35,136 bases of DNA. Source: a virus. Shown here piece after piece: positions 28,937-35,136 of the stretch (position 1 is the first letter of the stretch; each line of letters opens with the position of its first letter). The stretch lies in the IMG/VR virus record IMGVR_UViG_3300042868_002711, positions 1 through 35,136 of that record; one strand, written 5' to 3'. The translations under genes and the position numbers were made by a program. The notes beneath the pieces were generated by a model that was not told the origin of the DNA, ran no database searches, and saw nothing but the letters and a program-made list of their open reading frames with translations.

Positions 28937-29377
28937 ATGGCAACTACACTCGTAAACGCTACTTTGACCACGGTAATAACCGAAACGGTCACTATCAACG
29001 GAAAGAATCAGGGCAGCACCAACACGCTCACCGTTGCCAACATCAGCGAAGTGGACAATAGGATAGTGACCATACCTACAAGCGAAGTGACCGTAGTTAA
29101 CTACGGCACAGCGGTTGCGGCAGGTACGTTTGTTCGGTCGGCTATTGCATATCTTCGCATTACGAATAAGGATGACACTAATTTCGTTAAGATCAAGATA
29201 GTACCAACCGCTGACACACCTGTTTACATTCAGTTGCAAGCGGGTAAATCGTTTGAGTTGCACAACGGTAATATTGAAGTAGCTACTCCGTGGGCTGCAT
29301 GGGATACAATCGCCTCAATTACGGCAATAGCAGATACAGCGTCTGTTGATATTGAGTATTTCATTGCCTTGACATAA
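28937..29377 (+). CDS. Virion structural protein (146 aa)
   Basis: First gene after the composite terminator/promoter. The 146-aa protein is beta-rich (TTLVNATLTTVITETVTING, VYIQLQAGKSF) with Thr/Val repeats and few charges. It ends in a TAATG overlap with the next gene. It looks like a small capsid-decoration or tail-associated protein, but no family is recognised. Grouping with the next gene and the portal suggests a head-associated role. Confidence 0.6.
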   Translation: MATTLVNATLTTVITETVTINGKNQGSTNTLTVANISEVDNRIVTIPTSEVTVVNYGTAVAAGTFVRSAIAYLRITNKDDTNFVKIKIVPTADTPVYIQLQAGKSFELHNGNIEVATPWAAWDTIASITAIADTASVDIEYFIALT

Positions 29378-29766
29378 TGATTCGGATAACGAAAGGACAG
29401 GCCAATCTTGTTGTTGTGACCACTACTGAGAAGGGAACGGCAGCGCATTACCTATTTGCCTTTCAGAACCTGACATCAACGGAAACGAAGTACTGCATTG
29501 CAGACGATACAAGCGCGTTCCAAGACCGCTACAATGCGTTCACCATTACCGAAACGACCACACCGACTGCAACCAACGCGCAGGTTAAATTGACATTGGA
29601 GGGCGAATGGCACTACACCATCTACGGACAGGCAAGCGCGAGCAACCTTAACCCGACTGGATTGACCGTACTTGAAACGGGGATGTGTATAGTGACGGGG
29701 ACAACAACCGCAACACCGACATATACTGGCAACGATAACCAATTAATAAGCGTGTACAATGGGTAA
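29377..29766 (+). CDS. Virion structural protein (129 aa)
   Basis: A 129-aa beta-rich protein starting IRITKGQANLVVVTTTEKGT and continuing HYLFAFQNLTSTETKYC. Later GEWHYTIYGQASASNLNP is a pattern I recall from small proteins encoded near head genes in Bacteroidota phages. It overlaps the preceding gene by one base and the portal gene by eight. It may be a head decoration or connector-associated protein; the specific role is not visible. Confidence 0.62.
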   Translation: MIRITKGQANLVVVTTTEKGTAAHYLFAFQNLTSTETKYCIADDTSAFQDRYNAFTITETTTPTATNAQVKLTLEGEWHYTIYGQASASNLNPTGLTVLETGMCIVTGTTTATPTYTGNDNQLISVYNG

Positions 29767-31639
29767 GACGGCAGTATCGGTATTGGAGTTCCAAGCGCAC
29801 AAAGTACCTGAATTTAAGGAGCAGGCGAGCAAAGATTGGATTTTGTACGGAACGGAAGCACCGTGGATCAACCGTTATCCCGATTACCTTCTCCACATCT
29901 ACGACCGTTCAGCCAAGCACTACGCTATTGTCAACGGAAAAGTGGACTACGTTATCGGTCAGGGCGTAAGCGTCAATGACAGGGGATTGAACACCGAACA
30001 GGTGGCAAAGTTGTCGAAGTTCATTAATGAACCGAACCCGATGCAAAGCCTCAATGATTTGATTGCGATGTGTTCGCTTGATCTTGAGATATTCGGAGGG
30101 TTTGCTTTGGAAATCCTTTACGACAAGAAGGGCAAGATGGCCGAAATATACCATGCTGAGTTCGCCAAGTATCGGGTGAACAAGGACGGTAAAACTTTCT
30201 ACCATTGCGATGACTGGAAGAAAGCAAAGGCCGACACCATTACAACCATACCTGCATTCGATTGGAACAAGCCAAGCGGCAAGCAACTACTTTATATCAA
30301 GGCGTATCACCCGAAAGCTGACCATTATCCTTTGCCGCCATATTTAGGCGCAATCCCTTACATTGAACTGGATAGCGAGATTGCAAACTTTCACCTGAAC
30401 AGCGTCAAGAACGGGTTCATGGGGGGAACTGTTTTCAGCTTCAATAACGGCCAACCGACCGAGGAAGAGCAAGAGAAGATTGAAGAGAAGATTGAGGAGA
30501 AGTTCAGCGGAACGGACAACGCCAACAAGATACTTCTGTTGTTCAACGACAGTAAGGAGCAAGGCGTTCAGATTGACCCGATGTCATCGAATGGATTTGA
30601 GGATAGGTTCGACATTCTGAACAAGACCGTACAACAGGAGATTTTCAGCGGCCACCGTGTCGTTGATCCTGCACTATTCGGCATCAAAGAGGAAGGAGTA
30701 TTCAGCGGAAGAACACAGATCCGTGACAGCTACGAACTATTCAAGAACACTTACGTTCGTGCGCGTCAAGCGTTCATCATTGACATCTTCAATGAGTTGG
30801 CCGCATTGAACGGATTTGAAAAGCGTCTATCCATCATTGACAGCGAACCGATAAGCGAAGGTTACAGCGAAATGACAAAGGTTAGCGTGATGACCCGTGA
30901 CGAGATTCGTGAGGCGGTAGGGTTGCCACCATTGCAGCCTGCTCAAATAGCTACGGAGTTAAAACTTGCAGCGGAGGATAGCGAAACTGAAAACCGAATT
31001 GCAGACGCATTTTCAACCGTTGGGCTTAACCTTTCGGAATGGGAAGTTGTAAAGCCCCTTAGACATTGCCATTTCCAAAACGAAAAAGAGTGGATGGCAT
31101 TCGAGGACGGCATTAAGAAATACGGCTTTGAATCCGATCCGTTTTTGATGGGTGTATTGAACGCTATAAAAGAGAATCCAATTGTCACCTATTCGGCAAT
31201 CGCTGAATTGCTTGGAACATCTGTTGACGTAGTAGCGCAAGGTGTCATTGAGTTGGCGCGTCAGGGGTTGTTGACGGTTGGCAGTCAAACGGTCGCAGGA
31301 GGCACGCAAATTGCCTACGAAGTAAGTAAGAACGGATTGAGCGAACTAGCAAAAGCAAAGCCGATGGGCGTGTCGTTCAAAATCGCTTATCGCTACGTGA
31401 AAAGCCAAGAGGCCACAGGTGCGGATGTGTTACCTACAACCCGGCAATTCTGCCGTAAAATGATAGCAAGCAGCGAATCAAGGCTTTGGACTTCGGAGGA
31501 TATTCAGGCTATTTCGATGCGAGAGGATAGAAACGTGTGGATGCGTAGAGGCGGCTTTTGGACGCGCAAAGGAACGGACGTTACTACATCATATTGCCGT
31601 CATTCATGGGAATCAGTCATAGTTAAATCTAAGGTGTAA
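29759..31639 (+). CDS. Portal protein with C-terminal minor-head-like extension (626 aa)
   Basis: Portal ring subunit through which DNA enters the head. The N-terminal 390 residues have the portal-type pattern (WINRYPDYLLHIYDRSAKHY, then EIFGGFALEILYDKKGK, DPMSSNGFEDRFDILNKTVQ and ALFGIKEEGVFSGRTQIRD). Beyond about residue 430 is an extension: FQNEKEWMAFEDG, then a winged-helix-like segment (IVTYSAIAELLGTSVDVVAQ), then TTRQFCRKMI, VWMRRGGFWTRKGTDVTT and SYCRHSW, a pattern usually found in Mu F-like minor head proteins. So two functions may be fused. It lies far from the terminase, unlike in most siphophages. Portal call is confident; the extension's role is inferred. Confidence 0.83.
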   Translation: MGKTAVSVLEFQAHKVPEFKEQASKDWILYGTEAPWINRYPDYLLHIYDRSAKHYAIVNGKVDYVIGQGVSVNDRGLNTEQVAKLSKFINEPNPMQSLNDLIAMCSLDLEIFGGFALEILYDKKGKMAEIYHAEFAKYRVNKDGKTFYHCDDWKKAKADTITTIPAFDWNKPSGKQLLYIKAYHPKADHYPLPPYLGAIPYIELDSEIANFHLNSVKNGFMGGTVFSFNNGQPTEEEQEKIEEKIEEKFSGTDNANKILLLFNDSKEQGVQIDPMSSNGFEDRFDILNKTVQQEIFSGHRVVDPALFGIKEEGVFSGRTQIRDSYELFKNTYVRARQAFIIDIFNELAALNGFEKRLSIIDSEPISEGYSEMTKVSVMTRDEIREAVGLPPLQPAQIATELKLAAEDSETENRIADAFSTVGLNLSEWEVVKPLRHCHFQNEKEWMAFEDGIKKYGFESDPFLMGVLNAIKENPIVTYSAIAELLGTSVDVVAQGVIELARQGLLTVGSQTVAGGTQIAYEVSKNGLSELAKAKPMGVSFKIAYRYVKSQEATGADVLPTTRQFCRKMIASSESRLWTSEDIQAISMREDRNVWMRRGGFWTRKGTDVTTSYCRHSWESVIVKSKV

Positions 31640-32193
31640 TGGCAACGGCTCTATTCATATCGGAGGACTTTCTAAAGGACAACACTCAGGTGTCAAAGAA
31701 CGTTGACATCAAGTATATCAAGGAGGCTATTCTTTGGGCGCAGGATAGCGAGATTCAGACCGTAGTTGGAACGACCTACTACAACACGTTGATAGCTTAC
31801 GTCATTGCAGGCACTTTAGCAGGTGTTGATAAGTCCTTGATGGATAATTACATTCAGCCTTGCCTAAAGCATTACGTGACGGGCGAGTGTATCCGTATGG
31901 CTCACTATAAGATAACGAATAAAGGGCTTCAAATTCAGAACAGCGAGCAGAGCAGCCCCGCGTTCAAGTCAGACGTTGATTACATCTGCGAAAGCGAATT
32001 GAATAAGGCGCAATGGTATAAGCAAAGACTTGTAAATTACCTATGCGAGAACTCCACATTGTTCCCTGACTACGCTAATCCCGATAGCGGGCTTGATGTG
32101 ATACAACCGAGCAACAACGCTTTCAAATCGCCTATCTTTTTAGGCCGAACCAAATTCGTTGAAACATTGCAGCAAAAGTATCGAGATGAATAA
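31639..32193 (+). CDS. Head-tail connector/adaptor (184 aa)
   Basis: A 184-aa mostly helical protein following the portal gene with a TAATG overlap. It starts ATALFISEDFLKDNTQVSKN and continues IKEAILWAQDSEIQTVVGTT, the two-helix pattern of gp6-like head-tail adaptors, and contains DNYIQPCLKHYVTGECIRMA. Position and length support an adaptor between portal and tail. Its final codons overlap a small basic ORF at 32186. I assign the general class only. Confidence 0.68.
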   Translation: MATALFISEDFLKDNTQVSKNVDIKYIKEAILWAQDSEIQTVVGTTYYNTLIAYVIAGTLAGVDKSLMDNYIQPCLKHYVTGECIRMAHYKITNKGLQIQNSEQSSPAFKSDVDYICESELNKAQWYKQRLVNYLCENSTLFPDYANPDSGLDVIQPSNNAFKSPIFLGRTKFVETLQQKYRDE

Positions 32194-32326
32194 GCGTGGC
32201 CGATCATTCAAGAACATACAACTATTAAAAACGTACCTACGTGCTACTGACACTCAATCAAGTAATAAGCCAAATAACGACACTTGCAGCGGCTCACAGT
32301 CAGATCGCGGCAAGCGGAGTAGGTGA
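32186..32326 (+). CDS. Possible small basic protein (46 aa)
   Basis: ATG at 32186 overlaps the connector gene's end and the frame runs to TGA at 32326, with 86 bases shared with the next gene. The first 25 residues (MNKRGRSFKNIQLLKTYLRA) look like a real basic helix, but the second half is Ser/Asn/Arg-rich and may be shadow of the next gene. It would fill the 47-base gap before the GTG at 32241. It may be real or only chance. Confidence 0.3.
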   Translation: MNKRGRSFKNIQLLKTYLRATDTQSSNKPNNDTCSGSQSDRGKRSR

Positions 32327-34244
32327 CTTTGCGGAGTGGCAGGCCGAAGAAAGGAACTATCCTTTGCTTTGGGTGTTCCACGAGACCACAAACGTAGGCA
32401 ACCGCGAACTAGTTTATTCTATTCGTCTCATCTGTGCCGACAGGGTAATAACAGGCGAAGAGGGCGAAGATACGGACGGAATGGAGCAAGAGGTGTTGAG
32501 CGATACGTTGCTTATCCTATTGGACTTCTTGGCCTACTTCCAACAACAACATTCTCAGACTTACACGGTTATTCCATCGGCCACAATTGACCCGTTTACC
32601 GAGCGATTCAATGACAGGGTAGCGGGCAATAGCATGGTCATTCAGATTCGCCAACCTTTCACATGGGATGCGTGTCAGATTCCGCAATCGGGCGCAACCA
32701 TTCCGCCAACGGTTGACGGGCTTACGCTTTACGACTTCTGCGATCCGTCTGTGATTGCGAGGTTAACAGCCGAACAGGTGGCGTGTCTTGAGGCTGAGTA
32801 CGCCCTACCTTGCGCAGACGTAACCCAACAGGTCAACGGCACGACCATAGGCACAACCGTAAGCGGTGGCACGAATAACCAACTTATCCGCAACACGGCA
32901 GGAACGGCAGTAGGCACTTCGGCCAATCCATCCATCGTAGCCAACTCAACCTACACGCTAAAGAAATCAGGAGGCACGACTATTAGCACGGGTTCGATAG
33001 CAGCCGAGGCAAGCGCGAACATCACAGCACCTGATGCGACCGCTGTAGTTAAGGACACGGCAAACAACACCATCTCAACTACACCGATACAATCGGACTC
33101 AAGCGCGAATATAACCGCACCTGATGGCACGTATTCGCTTAGAGACACAGCTTCAAACGTTCTCGGAACGGGTTCAATCCGTTCGGGTCAATTGGCGGTT
33201 GTCATCACCGCACCTGATGCAACGGTCACGATCAACGGGGCTTCACTTGGAGCAACGGGAACGATACGAAGCGGAGGTTCTGAGGATTTGGACGTATTGC
33301 AGGGCGGAGTAGCAGCAGGAAGTTGGAACGGTTCGGCTTGGATCATTCCTACGTGTCCTGCCGCCCCTTCGTTATCAGTAGCACTAAGCGACACAACTCC
33401 GAACTTCGGTGACGTTGTATTGATCACGGCAACACCGACAGGCATAACACCAACGAGTTACACGTTCATTATACCATTGAAAGATGGCACATTGACGCGT
33501 ACAACGCAAGCGGGAAATACCTTGAACTGGACGGCAGTTTACACGGGTGCGCAAAAGATAAGCGTGGAGGCCACGAACGGGTCGGCATGGGTAAGCGATG
33601 ATGTGGATGTTACGGTCAGCTATGTCATTGCAAACGGGCTTATATTGAACGGCACGAACTGGCTATCAACGGCTAACGGCACATTCAACAGACTATTGAA
33701 CGCGAATATATGGCAGATGTCAATGTGGTTCAATGCAACGTCACTTGCGAACCTGCCGATCATATTCGCGGGTACGGCATCAAATATGTTCGTTGAAGTG
33801 GATGCTACTCACGTTTATGTCAATGTCGGGGGTGTTCTCAGGACGTACAATCAGGTTGTTTCAACGGCAACTCGTTACAATTTGGTCATTCAAAAGACGG
33901 CACTCGGAAACAACCTTACCGTATATCTTAACGGGGTTGCGTTGGCACTTACAAGCGGAAGTTCTGGCGACCTATTGCCACTTAACCAAGGCGCGTACAT
34001 TGGCCGATATTGGTCGGGTGGATTTGAGTTGAGTGGAAAAATTAAAGACGTATCATTTTTCAACTCCTTTAATTCAAGTCTCGCACAGGTCACGGCTTAC
34101 TACAATGCAGGTAGCGGTTCACACCCCGTTACATTGGGGCAGTTTCCAGATGTGTGGTATTGGCTTGAATCGAACCCGAACGACTACGGACGTTTAGGCA
34201 TCAACGCCACAGCCGCTAATTCACCTACTTACGGAGCATTCTAA
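32241..34244 (+). CDS. Tail-terminator-like domain fused to repeats, Ig-like and LamG-like domains (667 aa)
   Basis: The GTG at 32241 is the only good start. The N-terminal 155 residues (ISQITTLAAAHSQIAASGVG, LLWVFHETTNV, IRLICADRVITGEEG, VLSDTLLILLDFL, FTERFNDRVAG) match the pattern of tail terminator/neck proteins. Then come three copies of a roughly 30-residue repeat with the core ITAPDAT or ITAPDGT, at residues 261, 291 and 322. An Ig/PKD-like domain follows (about 372-460: PSLSVALSDTTPNFGDVVLI). The C-terminal 200 residues look like a LamG/concanavalin-like domain (IWQMSMWFNATSL, NLTVYLNGVAL, GKIKDVSFFN), which typically binds glycans. A terminator that carries an adhesin would place glycan-binding arms at the head-tail joint; this is inferred. 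Confidence 0.72.
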   Translation: MLLTLNQVISQITTLAAAHSQIAASGVGDFAEWQAEERNYPLLWVFHETTNVGNRELVYSIRLICADRVITGEEGEDTDGMEQEVLSDTLLILLDFLAYFQQQHSQTYTVIPSATIDPFTERFNDRVAGNSMVIQIRQPFTWDACQIPQSGATIPPTVDGLTLYDFCDPSVIARLTAEQVACLEAEYALPCADVTQQVNGTTIGTTVSGGTNNQLIRNTAGTAVGTSANPSIVANSTYTLKKSGGTTISTGSIAAEASANITAPDATAVVKDTANNTISTTPIQSDSSANITAPDGTYSLRDTASNVLGTGSIRSGQLAVVITAPDATVTINGASLGATGTIRSGGSEDLDVLQGGVAAGSWNGSAWIIPTCPAAPSLSVALSDTTPNFGDVVLITATPTGITPTSYTFIIPLKDGTLTRTTQAGNTLNWTAVYTGAQKISVEATNGSAWVSDDVDVTVSYVIANGLILNGTNWLSTANGTFNRLLNANIWQMSMWFNATSLANLPIIFAGTASNMFVEVDATHVYVNVGGVLRTYNQVVSTATRYNLVIQKTALGNNLTVYLNGVALALTSGSSGDLLPLNQGAYIGRYWSGGFELSGKIKDVSFFNSFNSSLAQVTAYYNAGSGSHPVTLGQFPDVWYWLESNPNDYGRLGINATAANSPTYGAF

Positions 34245-34429
34245 TGTATCAGATACACCACGCCAATCCAAATATTGAGGGGGTCATTCCTGTTGAGTTC
34301 ACACTTAAGGACGGCACAACCGCCTACGTTGTGTCTGACCATGACCTGATACCTGACATTCAATTTGACACCGTTGAGGGTTATCACGAATGGCTGAACG
34401 AAAACATTGAACGACCTGAACTGACATGA
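34244..34429 (+). CDS. Small hypothetical protein (61 aa)
   Basis: TAATG overlap with the preceding gene. A short acidic protein (MYQIHHANPNIEGVIPVEFT and then LKDGTTAYVVSDHDLIPDIQ) with a few beta strands and a C-terminal helix. It is soluble and has no motif. It ends four bases before the next ATG. It may act with the preceding virion protein, but no function is recognised. Confidence 0.58.
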   Translation: MYQIHHANPNIEGVIPVEFTLKDGTTAYVVSDHDLIPDIQFDTVEGYHEWLNENIERPELT

Positions 34430-34432
34430 CCA

Positions 34433-34771
34433 ATGATTGACATAATGGACACTATATCACATGGAATGTCTGCCCTGCTAGGTGGTGCGGGCGGATTACT
34501 CGGAGGCGTTGCAGCCGAAAGACGAGCGGCTAAATCAGAGGCCGTTCAGGAACTCAGGATGCTAAAGACCGAGTACAAGGAATTTGCCGATTACACCCGC
34601 GAAGAACTGGACCGAAGCCGCGAAGATCGTAAGGACTGTTTGAGTGAGAATGAGCGGATGAAAAGTGAGATTGACGTATTAAAAGTGTCGGTAAATAAAC
34701 TATCAATGGCAATTCACAATGTAATTGAAACACCAAAGACCAAGCGCAAACCATTGAACCCTAACACATGA
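34433..34771 (+). CDS. Glycine-rich N-terminus coiled-coil protein (112 aa)
   Basis: A 112-aa protein whose N-terminus has a small hydrophobic, Gly-rich helix (ISHGMSALLGGAGGLLGGVA, about residues 8-27), followed by a long charged coiled coil (YKEFADYTREELDRSREDRK) and a basic C-terminus. It may insert weakly in a membrane with the coiled coil outside. Overlaps the holin-like gene by ATGA. Position next to the holin suggests a lysis accessory, though a virion role cannot be excluded. Confidence 0.58.
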   Translation: MIDIMDTISHGMSALLGGAGGLLGGVAAERRAAKSEAVQELRMLKTEYKEFADYTREELDRSREDRKDCLSENERMKSEIDVLKVSVNKLSMAIHNVIETPKTKRKPLNPNT

Positions 34772-35025
34772 ACCAACTCGAAAAGATACACGATGACGGC
34801 AAAGGCAATCTGTCATGGATGCGCGTGGCCTGTTCGGTTGCTTTGCTAACGGGAGTTCTTGCTATCTTCATTCAGTTGCTCACCGCCTGTGCCGTGGTAT
34901 TCTTTACAAACAAGGGAATGGAAGAACTGACGCATATTGAGTGGATGCAACCGATAGCTTTGATAGGTCTATCATTCACGGGCAAGGCGGCACAAAAGCA
35001 AATTGAAAAAGATGGCAAAGGTTAA
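34768..35025 (+). CDS. Holin-like two-helix membrane protein
   Basis: An 85-aa protein with two hydrophobic segments: about residues 19-47 (VACSVALLTGVLAIFIQLLT, continuing ACAVVFF) and 60-72 (MQPIALIGLSFTG), a charged N-terminus and a basic C-terminus (KAAQKQIEKDGKG). Size and topology fit small holins that permeabilise the inner membrane and release the endolysin. If the genome is circular, the endolysin lies about 900 bases downstream. The last 14 bases overlap the next small gene. Similar two-helix proteins occur in Bacteroidota phages at this position, as I recall. Confidence 0.62.
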   Translation: MNQLEKIHDDGKGNLSWMRVACSVALLTGVLAIFIQLLTACAVVFFTNKGMEELTHIEWMQPIALIGLSFTGKAAQKQIEKDGKG

Positions 35026-35136
35026 GCAAGCAAGCGCGGTCACTTTCAGGCCAAAGACGCGTAATAAGTTAGGTCGGCATAAGAAATCCCCGAATAAGCA
35101 TAGCGTGACTAAGAAATATCGGGGACAAGGGAGGTA
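35012..35136 (+). CDS. Small basic protein, cut by the window edge
   Basis: A frame from ATG at 35012 that reaches the window edge after 41 codons plus TA. With base 1 (A) appended, the next codon is TAA, so a 41-residue protein would be complete if the ends join. It is very basic (KVKQASAVTFRPKTRNKLGR) and ends SVTKKYRGQGR, an ending I recall from small conserved proteins of Bacteroidota phages. Function unknown; nucleic-acid or structural contact is plausible. Overlaps the holin-like gene by 14 bases. Confidence 0.65.
   Translation, partial: MAKVKQASAVTFRPKTRNKLGRHKKSPNKHSVTKKYRGQGR

Noticed and set aside
1-35136. Integrase, excisionase, CI-like repressor or attachment sites
   Set aside because: No supporting protein motifs or paired direct repeats at plausible att positions; a lytic lifestyle is preferred.
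1-35136. tRNA genes and CRISPR arrays
   Set aside because: No cloverleaf-like stretches in the gene-free regions were recognised, and the short repeats at 4343-4624 and 6942-7194 are not arranged with uniform spacers.

Overview
The window looks like one complete tailed-phage genome of about 35 kb. All supportable genes lie on the + strand and are densely packed, with many ATGA stop/start overlaps. The last gene runs off the right edge ending in 'TA'; the first base of the window is A, so joining the ends gives a TAA stop. This suggests a circular or circularly permuted assembly opened at an arbitrary point (inference). The host is most likely a member of Bacteroidota: clear promoters have the TTTG-N19/20-TAnnTTTG form typical of that phylum, start codons generally lack Shine-Dalgarno sequences, and several proteins (VirE-N primase-helicase, DUF3127, CALTQGF-type tail tube, Peptidase_S78_2 protease) belong to families common in Bacteroidota phages. 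No integrase or recognisable repressor was seen, so a lytic lifestyle is likely.

Layout. 1-75: probable terminator of the operon that crosses the junction. 76-2537: operator/promoter P1 and an operon with three small unknown genes, an M15 peptidase endolysin, an HNH homing-type endonuclease and an overlapping pair of membrane/secreted coiled-coil proteins that resemble spanins. 2540-4333: operator/promoter P2, small unknown genes and a terminator. 4334-4796: non-coding, with inverted clusters of CCCTA/TAGGG motifs, a candidate origin or control region. 4797-9629: primase-helicase, a repeat-rich spacer, SF2 helicase, VRR-NUC nuclease and a cytosine-methyltransferase-like protein. 9622-12009: operator/promoter P3, then a recombination set (conserved YqaJ partner, YqaJ exonuclease, DUF3127, a stand-alone DnaA domain IV-like protein) and small proteins.

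11992-15950: a near-leaderless promoter, small proteins, a sigma-factor-like protein, and a glycan module (GT-A glycosyltransferase, SAM methyltransferase, NeuD/PglD-type acyltransferase), followed by a predicted lipoprotein. 15953-34429: packaging and virion genes in an unusual order: terminase small and large, a GT-B glycosyltransferase, a tail assembly chaperone with a probable -1 frameshift, neck/tail proteins, tape measure, then protease, scaffold, capsid, tail tube, portal, connector, and a tail-terminator-like domain fused to Ig-like and LamG-like domains. 34433-35136: coiled-coil protein, holin-like protein and a small basic protein.

How it fits together: three near-identical palindrome-promoter cassettes (P1-P3) probably switch on lysis/accessory, early and recombination genes together. 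The replication block has its own motif-rich control regions, and the sigma-like protein just before the packaging and virion genes is a candidate late regulator. The most notable signals are the triplicated cassette, the -1 frameshift, the stand-alone DnaA-like domain, the sugar-modifying genes interleaved with packaging genes, and the unusual structural gene order with two fusion proteins.
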